A DNA stretch of 39,257 nt from Paenibacillus sp. MAEPY2 (GCF_000499205.1 NZ_AWUK01000060.1:1-39257); one strand, 5' to 3'. Positions 8,515 through 16,593 are shown, numbered from the stretch's first letter. The notes: generated by a model from the letters alone, not told the origin. Translations and numbers: made by a program.

Positions 8515-9429
8515 ATGAATAAGCGTAGGTTGCTGGCCGTGATGATGTCAGCCATTGTCGTAATTGGATTTGTTGGAATCAGTGAGTACCGTGTACGTAC
8601 AGAGTTAAAATCCACTGTGGTGTATTTTGCGAAGCAGGATATTCCAGCACACACTGAGATCACTGAAAGTATGCTTGAGGCCATTGATTTGCCACTAAAA
8701 GGATTGCCTCCGGGGATCATTTACAACAAGAAAGATATCGTGGGGAAATATACTCAGGTTCAGTACGGATTGGCTCAAAACAGCTACTTCTTCCAATCTA
8801 AAATTGTTACTCAGGATGAGTTGATGGACGCCGCCCGACTAAAGTTACATGACGGACAAGTACTATGGACAGGTAGCGTAAATCTAGTTGAAGCTTCAGC
8901 AGGTAACGTTCTTCCAGATACAGATGTGGACGTTTGGTTCAGTGCGGTCGAGACGGAAGGAATGGATTCAAAATGGGTCATCGGTAAGATGTACGAAGGG
9001 GTCCGCGTTGTGTCAGCCAAGAATAAAAAAGCAGAGGATATCGTAACCAAAAACACAACCAACACGGTTAATTCCAATGGTGAAACCACGGCTCCTAAAA
9101 AGGAATTGTATCCTACCGTCGTACAACTGGCAGTAGAGGATGAGCAATATCAAATGCTGACAGCTTCTCTATCTAATGCATTTAAAGATGGAAATATTAT
9201 TCTTGTCCCACATAACAAGGATGCAAAAGCTGGCATTCCTGAGCTGGGTGTTACTGGTGAATTCGATATTAAGCCGTATATCAAGTCAAAACAACTCAAT
9301 CTCAGCGACTTTATTGCTAAAAATAAAGAATCTGCAGCAAGTGGTACTGGTGTAACGATAACTTCTACTGAAACACTGGCGGATATTCTGCCTAAAAATA
9401 CAAACCAAACTAAAGGAGAAGAAAACTAA
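8515..9429 (+). CDS. cpaB: CpaB/RcpC-like Flp pilus assembly protein with SAF domain
   Basis: 304 residues: an N-terminal membrane segment (about residues 5-23) followed by a SAF domain (about 33-95: 'VVYFAKQDIPAHTEITESML', then 'LPPGIIYNKKDIVGKYTQ'), as in CpaB/RcpC. In didermic bacteria this protein helps the outer-membrane secretin; in Gram-positives it probably works in the periplasm-like zone or wall, perhaps binding glycan. The rest (about 120-304) is variable and ends in a polar tail. TGGAGG precedes the ATG. Its stop TAA shares one base with the start of the TadZ-like gene, so the two are translationally linked. Confidence 0.8.
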   Translation: MNKRRLLAVMMSAIVVIGFVGISEYRVRTELKSTVVYFAKQDIPAHTEITESMLEAIDLPLKGLPPGIIYNKKDIVGKYTQVQYGLAQNSYFFQSKIVTQDELMDAARLKLHDGQVLWTGSVNLVEASAGNVLPDTDVDVWFSAVETEGMDSKWVIGKMYEGVRVVSAKNKKAEDIVTKNTTNTVNSNGETTAPKKELYPTVVQLAVEDEQYQMLTASLSNAFKDGNIILVPHNKDAKAGIPELGVTGEFDIKPYIKSKQLNLSDFIAKNKESAASGTGVTITSTETLADILPKNTNQTKGEEN

Positions 9430-10319
9430 TGACAACGCTTGAAGAGAACATCAACGAGATTCAAACATACAAAAATCGAAAAGTTATTGTTGGTTGGTCA
9501 TGTGAAAGCGGTATGGGAGTGAATAGTTTCCTAAATGCGGCAGCTGTAGAGTCGGCTAGGAGAGGTGTAAAAACTGTACTGGTTGAATTGGACCTGTTGC
9601 ATGCCTCTACTTCGATTTCACTTGGGATGAGCCATCATACACGAAATTTAGAGTCCTGGATTACTAAAAGCAAAGAGTCCGGAGAAAATCGTGCGATCCG
9701 TGACTATCTTGTAAACTCAAAAATATGGATGCAAGATATGGCTGCAACTAATCCAGGATTGGAAGCGGCTGTGTCAGAGTTACCTCAAGATTTATATCTT
9801 TTGGCACCGTCCCAGTTTCTTGATCGTTTCCAGGCACATGCACACTCAATGACGAAAGACACACCATATTTTATTATTGAACAATTGGTGGATTTAGGTT
9901 TTGAGGCTATATATATGGATATTCCAAGTGAAATCCTCATGCCGGTTACTGGGACAAGCATGAAGCTTGCTACCGACTTGTTAGTCTTCGTGGATGGGCA
10001 TGTTGCCCATAGCATTTATACCAACCAAACGATAAAACGTATCATTGGCGATCACCGTGGTCTTAAAGTTATGTTGAACCGGGCCGGCACTTTAGGTCCG
10101 GGAATTGAGAAATTGTTAGGACAACCGATTTGGAAAACGATTCCGGATGACCCAACTCTTTCGGAGAAATCTCTAGATCTTGTGCCGGGTGGTAGTGACA
10201 AATACAATGCTGTAGTTAATGATTTTTGTGACGCTATGGGGTACAAGAAAAAGAAGAAGCAGGCTACTGAGCCTGCAGGAAGCAGAAAGGGATTCTTAAA
10301 GTTGTTTTCAAAATCATAA
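9429..10319 (+). CDS. TadZ/CpaE-like MinD-family protein with degenerate P-loop
   Basis: 296 residues with the fold pattern of ParA/MinD ATPases: a first beta strand and P-loop region at about residues 19-33, then 'RGVKTVLVELDLLHASTSISLG', which matches the switch I region after the P-loop. The deviant Walker A (KGGxGKT) is replaced by SCESGMGVNSF, so both the signature and the catalytic Lys are lost. In Tad systems TadZ/CpaE positions the apparatus and recruits the CpaF ATPase, and some members are poor or inactive ATPases. Its place between CpaB and CpaF fits that assignment. The C-terminus is very basic. It overlaps the cpaB stop by one base and is followed by a strong terminator. Confidence 0.72.
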   Translation: MTTLEENINEIQTYKNRKVIVGWSCESGMGVNSFLNAAAVESARRGVKTVLVELDLLHASTSISLGMSHHTRNLESWITKSKESGENRAIRDYLVNSKIWMQDMAATNPGLEAAVSELPQDLYLLAPSQFLDRFQAHAHSMTKDTPYFIIEQLVDLGFEAIYMDIPSEILMPVTGTSMKLATDLLVFVDGHVAHSIYTNQTIKRIIGDHRGLKVMLNRAGTLGPGIEKLLGQPIWKTIPDDPTLSEKSLDLVPGGSDKYNAVVNDFCDAMGYKKKKKQATEPAGSRKGFLKLFSKS

Positions 10320-10338
10320 TCCAAATGCCATTATGCAG

Positions 10339-10368
10339 AAAACCTACGATTACTCGTAGGTTTTTTCG
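10339..10368 (+). terminator. Intrinsic terminator inside the Tad-like cluster
   Basis: AAAACCTACGA (10339-10349) and TCGTAGGTTTT (10354-10364) form an 11-bp stem with loop TTAC and a T-run. It divides cpaB/tadZ from the cpaF gene, so the second half of the cluster is either reduced in expression or has its own promoter in the 55 bases before 10424; I see no strong one. Confidence 0.85.
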
Positions 10369-10423
10369 TTTTAGATGAGAGATAAAACGATAAATTTTTA
10401 TTAAACAAAGGAGAATAGATATC

Positions 10424-11959
10424 ATGTTGAAAGAAAAGGTCAGCTCTGTTGGTCAAGTTTATAATACAGTTCTCACTACTTTAAACGCTACATCTGATTC
10501 ATCCCATATTGTTCTGCCCTCAATGCCACAAGTTGAAATGGATGGAGGAAATGGTGGAGAGGGACTTTTCCTGTCATCAGAAGAGTTCCTGGAAGGCGTT
10601 CATAACCCTACGGGTATTACAGACACTAGTGCATTAAAACCAATTGATAGTCTTGTATCCGAAGATGCCATAAAGTTTGTTCGTGACAAGCTTTCACTCG
10701 AGCACGGTAATGATTTATCACGTGCGTTTTACGACATAGCGATCCGAGATAAATTGGAGGGGTCCGTTAGAAGATACATTCATGAAAACGACAATCTAAA
10801 GGATAACGGAAATAAAGCGGTTAAAGAACAAGCTAAAGAAATGGTAGAGGAAATAGTCGGTCTTGGCCCAATCGATTCACTTATGCATGATGATAGCATT
10901 ATAGAAGTCATGGTGAATGGTCCCAAAGAAGTATACGTAGAAGACCATGAGGGAATGCGCTTAACCAACATTAAGTTTCATGATGATGAACATGTTCTAT
11001 CCATTGCTAGAAAAATGTTGAATTTTGCAAATGAAAGTGTGACCGAGGCCAAACCGATTTGTGACGCAAGGCTTTCAGATGTTCGTCTCAATGTGGTTAT
11101 TCCGCCTATCTCGCGTATCGGTACAACGATAACGATTCGTAAATATCCACCAATTAATCTGTCTACAGAAAACATTATTCAAAGTGGCTTAATGACTAGA
11201 GACATGTTCCGCTTAACTAGCACTTTAGTTAAGGGTGGTGCGAACATCTTGGTTGTAGGTAGCACTGGAGCAGGTAAAACAACGACGATTAAACTTTTGT
11301 GTGGTGAGATCCCAGAGCATGAGAGAACACTTACCATTGAAGATACTGAAGAGCTTCGATTGAAATTAATGTACCCATCAAAACATATCGTTTCTCTAGA
11401 ATGTCGTTTTACAGGTAAAGAGGAAACAACGGTGGATATTGCAAAATTATTGAAATCCTCACTGCGTATGCGGCCAAGTAGAATCATTGTTGGTGAGGTT
11501 CGTTCCTTGGAAGCGATCGATCTCATCGAAATTTTTAACACTGGACACGATGGCGGATTGAGCTCCTTGCATGCTAACTCAGCAAGAGACGCTGTGACAA
11601 GACTTGTTCAGATGATTCTTAAAAATGGCTTACCGTTATCTACAGAGACAATCGGCCAAATGGTGAGTAGAGCAATCGATATTATTGTATTCCAAGAGAA
11701 ACTTGAAGATGGAAGTAGAAGAATTACAGAAATTATTGAGCTGCTGGGCTTTGAGAATGGCTTACCCGTTGCAAATACACTTTATAAGTATCAGATTACA
11801 GATACTGAGTTCCTGGAGAACGGAAGATTCAAATTTATTGGACATCATGAAGAAGGTGAGGATTGTACAATCTCATCGGAACTTTTGGCAAAAGTCTACA
11901 AAAAAGGTGTTCGCAGAAACGAAGTATCAAAATGGGTTAAAGCGCCTCTAAGCGCGTAA
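10424..11959 (+). CDS. cpaF: CpaF/TadA-family secretion ATPase
   Basis: 511 residues; the cytoplasmic motor of a Tad/Flp-type (type II/IV secretion) machine. The C-terminal GSPII_E core contains Walker A GSTGAGKT (residues 279-286), a glutamate-rich segment 'RTLTIEDTEEL' (Asp box), Walker B 'RIIVGEVRS' near residue 355 and the His box 'GHDGGLSSLHANS'. The region around 135-230 ('EEIVGLGPIDSLMHDDSIIEVMVNGP', in the usual spacing before the P-loop) is the N-terminal domain typical of CpaF. All motifs are intact, so it should be active. AAAGGAGA precedes the ATG. It is followed after 16 bases by the TadB-like gene, its membrane platform partner. Confidence 0.92.
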   Translation: MLKEKVSSVGQVYNTVLTTLNATSDSSHIVLPSMPQVEMDGGNGGEGLFLSSEEFLEGVHNPTGITDTSALKPIDSLVSEDAIKFVRDKLSLEHGNDLSRAFYDIAIRDKLEGSVRRYIHENDNLKDNGNKAVKEQAKEMVEEIVGLGPIDSLMHDDSIIEVMVNGPKEVYVEDHEGMRLTNIKFHDDEHVLSIARKMLNFANESVTEAKPICDARLSDVRLNVVIPPISRIGTTITIRKYPPINLSTENIIQSGLMTRDMFRLTSTLVKGGANILVVGSTGAGKTTTIKLLCGEIPEHERTLTIEDTEELRLKLMYPSKHIVSLECRFTGKEETTVDIAKLLKSSLRMRPSRIIVGEVRSLEAIDLIEIFNTGHDGGLSSLHANSARDAVTRLVQMILKNGLPLSTETIGQMVSRAIDIIVFQEKLEDGSRRITEIIELLGFENGLPVANTLYKYQITDTEFLENGRFKFIGHHEEGEDCTISSELLAKVYKKGVRRNEVSKWVKAPLSA

Positions 11960-11975
11960 AGAAAGGGGAACAAAT

Positions 11976-12905
11976 ATGGAAATTTCCAAGATCCTATATA
12001 TATCGTTGTTTGCAGTTATGTTTATTGCATTGTTTTTTCTCTTGCAGTATCTCCTCCCGAAGAAGAAGTATCGTTCCTGGACAATGGTGATGTCTGAGAC
12101 AGAAGAAGAGCAGATTCACAAAAAAACGGAAGAAGCAGAACGAAAAAAACGGTTTACGTTCGCTAAATATCTTTCCCCCAATCATTTTGAAAATGAAGCT
12201 AGGATCACAAACTGGGATGTAGGTACCAAAGCTCCACTTTATCTATATGGGGGGCTCCTTCTTGGGATTGGTTTTGGATTCCTTATGAATTCGCCGATCG
12301 CAATTATTTGCGGTGCGTATGCAGGTATATGGGCGCCTTGGTTTATCCTTAATAACAAAAAACAGAAATATGAGGATTTCATTGAAGAACAGATTGAAGT
12401 CTTGATTCAGGAGGTTAGTGCTGGTTATTCCATCACACAGAATTTGACAGACTCCATGAAAAAAGCAGAAAGCAGCCTGGAAGAACCGATTAGATCGATG
12501 TGGTCTAAGCTCGTCACTGATTATTATGCCGGGGATAAACTTTCAAATCTTCTTACTGAGATGCAAAAGTCAATTCCCGTGAAAGAATTTAAAATGTTCT
12601 CGGATCTTCTAGTCATTGTTGAGAGATCAGGTGGAGATGCGAGTCCAACTATGAAGCAGATTGCTGATGTTATTCAAAGCAATAGAATTCTAAAAGAAGA
12701 AGCAAAGGCTGAACTTACACAGCAAAGACAATCGCATCGAATGAATGTTACGATAGCCATCGGAATTGTCCTTTTCTTCCGATTTGCTCAAGCGGATCAA
12801 TATAAGCAGCTAATGGTTTTACCGTTAGGACAATTATTAATTACACTTATGATCTTGTACATCCTGTGGTCATTCCAAAAAGTAAATAAAATGACTCAGT
12901 TGTAG
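11976..12905 (+). CDS. tadB: TadB-like inner membrane platform protein (T2SSF family)
   Basis: 309 residues. An N-terminal membrane segment (about 5-26), a Lys/Glu-rich cytoplasmic stretch, a pair of hydrophobic segments (about 85-125), the cytoplasmic T2SSF domain (about 130-245: 'EEQIEVLIQEVSAGYSITQNLTDSM' pattern), and a C-terminal hairpin of membrane helices (about 255-305). This matches TadB, which with TadC forms the platform driven by the CpaF ATPase. AAAGGGGAA lies before the ATG. Position directly after cpaF and before the tadC-like gene is the standard Tad order. Confidence 0.85.
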   Translation: MEISKILYISLFAVMFIALFFLLQYLLPKKKYRSWTMVMSETEEEQIHKKTEEAERKKRFTFAKYLSPNHFENEARITNWDVGTKAPLYLYGGLLLGIGFGFLMNSPIAIICGAYAGIWAPWFILNNKKQKYEDFIEEQIEVLIQEVSAGYSITQNLTDSMKKAESSLEEPIRSMWSKLVTDYYAGDKLSNLLTEMQKSIPVKEFKMFSDLLVIVERSGGDASPTMKQIADVIQSNRILKEEAKAELTQQRQSHRMNVTIAIGIVLFFRFAQADQYKQLMVLPLGQLLITLMILYILWSFQKVNKMTQL

Positions 12906-12934
12906 AAAATTAATGAAATGGAGCGGATCATTCA

Positions 12935-13798
12935 ATGATTTACCTCATAATAGGAGCAATCTTCTTTTTAATACTTTACGTTAGTCTGTCTACGATCTTA
13001 TCGACAGGAAAGACCTATCGGTCAATGGCGTATGTTCCTGGAAGTAACGAAGCACTGTGGAAGAGGGTTGCTGGTTCTATGGAAATGGCGGCTCGAAGTC
13101 GTATTAAGTTATCTTCTGAACAACATTCTGTCTTGGAGAAGCAATTGTATCGTTTAGGATGGAAAGAACGCCCTGAAGATATCGCTGGTCAACAATTGAT
13201 GTTTGGAGGCTTAGCCCTGGTTGGTTTCTCCTTATTTGCAATTTTCACAGCATCATCCGTCATGTTCATTCTTGCGATTTTTATTGGTTTTTATTTTTAT
13301 CGCTACCCTGTATCTCGTCTAAAGAAGGGGCTAAGTGAGAAAGAACGTATCGCACAAGAACAACTTCCGGATTTCATCGATCACCTTATCCTGCTATTCT
13401 CTGCAGGATTAACACCTTATGCAGCCATTAAGGTTGCTTGCGACCATGCACCAGAGGGTTTGCAGCTCGACTGCAAGAGATTGTCTAAGGATCTCGAATC
13501 GATGAGTGAAGCAAGGGCTTTGGAGATCTTCGCTGAAAACGTAGGTACACCATCAGTAAAACGGTTTGTATTGGCCATGAAACAAGCCATCCAAACAAGT
13601 AAAGAAGAGGCTCAACATATTTTCAAATCTCAGACAAAGCTGATGAGAAATATCCGGAAACAAAATAACAGAAAGATTATTAAAGAACGTCCGGCCAAGC
13701 TGCAAATGATCAGTACTGGCATGTATGTTTTTGTTCTTGCAGTGCCAGTAGCAGTTATAGCAATCAACTTTATCTCTCAAATGAACGGAATTAAATAG
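12935..13798 (+). CDS. tadC: TadC-like inner membrane platform protein (T2SSF family)
   Basis: 287 residues: N-terminal membrane segment (about 1-20), two central hydrophobic segments (about 84-125), a T2SSF cytoplasmic domain (about 135-250; 'EQLPDFIDHLILLFSAGLTPYAAI' is the typical opening), and a C-terminal membrane segment (about 262-283). It is the second platform protein paired with TadB. TGGAGCGGA precedes the ATG. A terminator follows the gene directly. Confidence 0.85.
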   Translation: MIYLIIGAIFFLILYVSLSTILSTGKTYRSMAYVPGSNEALWKRVAGSMEMAARSRIKLSSEQHSVLEKQLYRLGWKERPEDIAGQQLMFGGLALVGFSLFAIFTASSVMFILAIFIGFYFYRYPVSRLKKGLSEKERIAQEQLPDFIDHLILLFSAGLTPYAAIKVACDHAPEGLQLDCKRLSKDLESMSEARALEIFAENVGTPSVKRFVLAMKQAIQTSKEEAQHIFKSQTKLMRNIRKQNNRKIIKERPAKLQMISTGMYVFVLAVPVAVIAINFISQMNGIK

Positions 13799-13808
13799 GT
13801 TCCAAACA

Positions 13809-13842
13809 AATCGGTCCACATACATTGGATCGATTTTTTTTA
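13809..13842 (+). terminator. Intrinsic terminator
   Basis: AATCGGTCC (13809-13817) pairs with GGATCGATT (13827-13835, one G-U pair), followed by a long T-tract. An upstream in-frame ATG at 13825 for the next gene falls inside this hairpin, which argues for the start at 13888 instead. Confidence 0.75.
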
Positions 13843-13887
13843 TTTATTGTAGATAGCAAAACAAAAACTGAAAGAAGGGTAGGATAT

Positions 13888-14280
13888 ATGCAGACTCCTG
13901 AAAAATTGATTTGGTTGCCCATACTTGCATTTTTTCTTATTTTTATGCCAGATATGATTACGTATGGTCAATGGCAATGGAAGGCACATCAGATAACTGA
14001 TTATGCAGTGGAAAGAATGGCAGCTAGTGGTGGTTGGACGGATACGGTTGAACAAGAAGTGTTCGAAAAAATGGAGGACATGGGGATAAATAAGGATAAA
14101 TGGGTGATCTACCATACCGAAGGTGTAGTTAAGGCTCCGGGCAATGTAGGATTTCAAATTTCAAGCAAGTACCACTTAAGAGCATTTGCTATTATGGGTG
14201 AGAAAATGCAGGCTGCAATGGGTGATTCAACCGTACTCACTTTAAGGGCCAATCAAGAGAAAAGTTCACAGATCTACTAG
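13888..14280 (+). CDS. TadE-like / DUF4320-type pseudopilin candidate
   Basis: 130 residues when started at ATG 13888 (GGGTAGGA just upstream). One N-terminal membrane helix (about 9-27) preceded by a short polar stretch, then an amphipathic region 'ITDYAVERMAASGGWT' and a small beta-rich domain. This pattern (TM, then helix with small residues and 'ASGG') is that of TadE-like minor pilins and DUF4320 proteins found beside Gram-positive Tad genes. It is the last gene of the cluster, and after it comes promoter copy 3. It may be the main filament subunit of the machine, since no classical Flp pilin (about 60 residues) is seen. Confidence 0.6.
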   Translation: MQTPEKLIWLPILAFFLIFMPDMITYGQWQWKAHQITDYAVERMAASGGWTDTVEQEVFEKMEDMGINKDKWVIYHTEGVVKAPGNVGFQISSKYHLRAFAIMGEKMQAAMGDSTVLTLRANQEKSSQIY

Positions 14281-14304
14281 ACCAAAATTTTTTATCATAG
14301 TGTA

Positions 14305-14333
14305 TTGCATGATTTACACTGTTGTTGTATAAT
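14305..14333 (+). promoter_or_regulatory. Promoter, copy 3 of a shared motif
   Basis: TTGCAT (14305-14310), 17 bases, TATAAT (14328-14333), in the context TGTATTGCATGATTTACA. It drives a leader with a hairpin CATCGGG/CCCGGTG (14338-14344 with 14356-14362) and two terminators before the LuxR-type gene. Confidence 0.68.
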
Positions 14334-14398
14334 GAACTCATCGGGTAACCAACCCCCCGGTGTGGAAGTGCAAGATCTCCAATTATTTTTTTCCTTGG

Positions 14399-14427
14399 CA
14401 GAAGAGTGAAATCACTCTTCTGTTTTA
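14399..14427 (+). terminator. First terminator in the LuxR-type gene leader
   Basis: CAGAAGAGTGA (14399-14409) and TCACTCTTCTG (14412-14422), a perfect 11-bp stem, followed by TTTTATTTTT. It resembles the terminator at 2813 (GAAGAGT core). Confidence 0.8.
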
Positions 14428-14454
14428 TTTTTCATTAATTGAACCCCCAATTTG

Positions 14455-14491
14455 GACAGTAACCTGAAGTTTCAGGCTGCTGTCTTTTTTT
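14455..14491 (+). terminator. Second terminator in the LuxR-type gene leader
   Basis: GACAG (14455-14459) pairs with CTGTC (14480-14484), and inside it CCTGAA (14463-14468) with TTCAGG (14471-14476), followed by TTTTTTT. It ends about 11 bases before the ribosome binding site of the next gene. A TTG-led frame from 14452 would begin inside this hairpin and is therefore not used. Confidence 0.7.
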
Positions 14492-14517
14492 CTGATACGT
14501 ATGAGGAGGCGATAAAA

Positions 14518-14829
14518 TTGGCGAGTTTGACATCAATTAAACAAACGTTGGAATATACCATGTTTCGCTGTGACTTGAGAGAGAAACAACGTTTGGTTCT
14601 TTGGATGCTTCTAGTAGGGAAAGAACAAAAGGAAATATCTCAGTCATTGCACATGAGTGAGGAAGCTATAAAAAAACATCAGAGAATTATATATAGGAAG
14701 TTAGGAATCAAAGGGAAGGCGCAGCTGAGCAAATGGGTCTTGGAACAGGTCTCATCTTCAATTACTGACCCGCAACCAATGACCAAGGAAGAATTTTTTC
14801 GTGACTTTCAGAACGCTAATTCAAATTAA
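14518..14829 (+). CDS. Short LuxR-type HTH regulator
   Basis: 103 residues from a TTG at 14518, chosen because GAGGAGG (14503-14509) lies 8 bases upstream, while the longer frame starts inside a terminator. The C-terminal part carries a LuxR/FixJ-type helix-turn-helix ('LREKQRLVLWMLLVGKEQKEISQSLHMSEEAIKKHQRIIYRKLGI' pattern in parts: KEISQSLHMSEEAIKKH is recognition-helix region). There is no receiver or ligand domain, so it is a stand-alone DNA-binding protein like GerE. Its leader with two terminators suggests that its own synthesis is attenuated. A plausible regulator of the genes around it; targets unknown. Confidence 0.72.
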   Translation: MASLTSIKQTLEYTMFRCDLREKQRLVLWMLLVGKEQKEISQSLHMSEEAIKKHQRIIYRKLGIKGKAQLSKWVLEQVSSSITDPQPMTKEEFFRDFQNANSN

Positions 14830-14847
14830 ATATTGTGGGTGAGCATT

Positions 14848-15741
14848 GTGAAGAACATTAAGTACAGTCATTCAGAATTAGATAAAATTAATGATTACCT
14901 TCATACCATGTACTTCGAAAGAGACGAGATCATTCATAGTGCTTTTGTCAGTATCATCGCTGGTGAACATATGCTACTAATCGGACCTCCTGGAACAGCG
15001 AAGAGCTCAGTTCTCGAAATGATTTTCCAGCACTTCCGGGATCTAAATGTTTTTAAATGGACGATGAATGACGATACAACTCCCGATGAGCTTCTGGGTC
15101 CTTATGAAGAAGGGCTCTATACTCATGGGAAAATAAAGCGGAAAACGGGAGGAAAGCTTCCTGAAGCACATATGGCAATTCTTGATGAAATTTTGCGTGC
15201 ACGAGGATATGCCTTAAATTCGCTTTTGGACATTTTAAATGAGAGATCGATCATCCAGATGAATGAAAGACAAGCAGTTCCTCTCATTAGTCTCTTTGGT
15301 GCCACAAACGACCTTCATGAGAACCATGAAAACACGGCACTTTATGATCGCTTTCTTATTCGAATTAATGTAGATTATCTGTCTTCCAGAGAGAGTTTGA
15401 AAACCATGTTACTAAATGAGGTGTCACCTGAAATATATGCTTCGTTGTCACTTCACGATATTACGCAATTAAAAATAGCTGCAGCAAGGGTTCAAATCCC
15501 TTCTGAAATTATGGAGATAATTTTGAGTTTGAGATTTAAGCTATTTGAAAACAAAATTTATCCCTCGGATAGGAGATTGAAGTCTAGTTTGAAACTTATT
15601 CAGGCTTCAGCATTGTTGGAGCAACGTATCAATGTTGAAAAAAAAGATCTACAGATCCTGAAACATGTTCTCTGGAATAAACCGGCTGAAATAGATAAAT
15701 TACAAGAGATCATGGAATCAATTCTGAATAATGATGTGTAA
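14848..15741 (+). CDS. MoxR/RavA-type AAA+ ATPase
   Basis: About 297 residues from GTG 14848 (GGGTGAG at 14837-14843). Walker A 'GPPGTAKSS', Walker B 'HMAILDEILRA' followed by 'LNSLLDILNERSI', sensor 1 'LFGATNDLHE' and the arginine region 'ALYDRFLIRI' are all intact and typical of MoxR/RavA ATPases, which act as chaperones for assembling complexes, usually together with a von Willebrand A protein. No VWA gene is adjacent; the next gene is a 105-residue unknown. The start 19 bases after the LuxR-type gene's stop implies one operon. Confidence 0.85.
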   Translation: MKNIKYSHSELDKINDYLHTMYFERDEIIHSAFVSIIAGEHMLLIGPPGTAKSSVLEMIFQHFRDLNVFKWTMNDDTTPDELLGPYEEGLYTHGKIKRKTGGKLPEAHMAILDEILRARGYALNSLLDILNERSIIQMNERQAVPLISLFGATNDLHENHENTALYDRFLIRINVDYLSSRESLKTMLLNEVSPEIYASLSLHDITQLKIAAARVQIPSEIMEIILSLRFKLFENKIYPSDRRLKSSLKLIQASALLEQRINVEKKDLQILKHVLWNKPAEIDKLQEIMESILNNDV

Positions 15742-15772
15742 TTCAAAATATGATAGGAGGATGTAACTAACT

Positions 15773-16090
15773 ATGGGAAAGAATTTTTCGGAACAGAATT
15801 TAGAAACACTTTTGTCTAGTTGGGACAGTGATTATAAACTAAAGACTCACGACGGTGAAATTCGTTCAATTGAGATGACAAAGCGATACGATGTATCAGC
15901 TTTAGAAAAAGCAGATCAATTTATTATCAACATCTCCAGGATGTACAATTACTTAACTATAGGAAAAGAAGGAGGAGAAATAACTCTAACGATCAATGTA
16001 AAACCAGAGACTTCAGATAGTTTCTTGAAATTCTGTAGAGACTTAAAGGTTGAAGAGAAAGCCAAGACACGGGACCTAGTAGCAGAATAA
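15773..16090 (+). CDS. Unknown 105-residue protein in the MoxR operon
   Basis: AGGAGGATG precedes the ATG by about 10 bases and the gene lies 31 bases after the MoxR-type ATPase, so it is likely part of that operon and could be its partner or substrate. Soluble, acidic/basic mixed, no membrane segment; the middle reads 'SALEKADQFIINISRMYNYLTIGKEGGEITLTINV'-like alternation of helix and strand. No recognised family. Confidence 0.65.
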   Translation: MGKNFSEQNLETLLSSWDSDYKLKTHDGEIRSIEMTKRYDVSALEKADQFIINISRMYNYLTIGKEGGEITLTINVKPETSDSFLKFCRDLKVEEKAKTRDLVAE

Positions 16091-16104
16091 GTTTGTCGAA
16101 CGTC

Positions 16105-16143
16105 TAGGCGGGCCATTAAACGTTTACTTTGCTTGCTCGCCTA
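16105..16143. promoter_or_regulatory. Palindrome upstream of tubR, possible operator or centromere half
   Basis: TAGGCGGGC (16105-16113) is the inverted repeat of GCTCGCCTA (16135-16143) with one mismatch, enclosing the palindrome AAACGTTT (16118-16125). A weak -10 like TATGAT follows at about 16144. TubR proteins repress their own operon and bind repeats that also act as centromere, so this is a candidate site; no tandem iteron array is seen here. Confidence 0.4.
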
Positions 16144-16167
16144 TATGATACATAAGACTGATAAGTT

Positions 16168-16199
16168 AAGCAGGAGGTGAATACCTCCTGCTTTTTTTT
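16168..16199 (+). terminator. Intrinsic terminator between the palindrome and tubR
   Basis: AAGCAGGAGGT (16168-16178) and ACCTCCTGCTT (16183-16193), an 11-bp stem with loop GAAT, followed by T7. It ends the upstream MoxR operon, or acts as an attenuator if tubR is transcribed from the leader. Confidence 0.85.
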
Positions 16200-16262
16200 A
16201 TTGAGATAGATAGAGAACATACATCTGTTTTTGATTCCATGAGAAGGGAGCTCTACGATGCG

Positions 16263-16592
16263 ATGAATCGAGAAGAAATTCTAAGTGCTTTGCTCTGTAC
16301 TATAGATGAGACGGGATTATGGATGTTGGCCACTTTGAGAGTGGCAAATAAGCCGGTCGCAAAAAATTATCTTAGAGAAATTACAAATAAACGTTATATT
16401 GAAACAAAAATGCAGCCAGAAGAAAAAATATTAATTCCCTCAAGATACATCTTAGATATCACTATTGCAAAACTTGAAGGAGCTGCTCTCATTAAGGTGG
16501 AACGCGTAGGTCAAACAAGGCTTTATCAATTAACTGCACTTGGTAATGAAATTATTAAATTTCGCGAAATTATGAGAAACGGAGTGAACTAA
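16263..16592 (+). CDS. tubR: TubR-like winged-helix DNA-binding protein
   Basis: 109 residues when started at ATG 16263 (AAGGGAG at 16244-16250, spacing 12); an ATG at 16239 would add 8 residues but lacks a ribosome binding site. The sequence has a winged-helix look: 'NKPVAKNYLREITNKRYIETK' as helices, then 'DITIAKLEGAALIKVERVGQTRLYQLTALGNEII' as recognition helix plus wing and final helix. It ends one base before tubZ. In type III partition systems the small TubR dimer binds centromere repeats, carries them on TubZ filaments and represses tubRZ. The assignment rests on size, fold pattern and this position; TubR sequences are poorly conserved. Confidence 0.65.
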   Translation: MNREEILSALLCTIDETGLWMLATLRVANKPVAKNYLREITNKRYIETKMQPEEKILIPSRYILDITIAKLEGAALIKVERVGQTRLYQLTALGNEIIKFREIMRNGVN

Positions 16593-16593
16593 A

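Noticed and set aside
11685..11951. 88-codon plus-strand frame inside cpaF
   Set aside because: Fully overlaps the strongly supported ATPase gene in another frame without its own signals.
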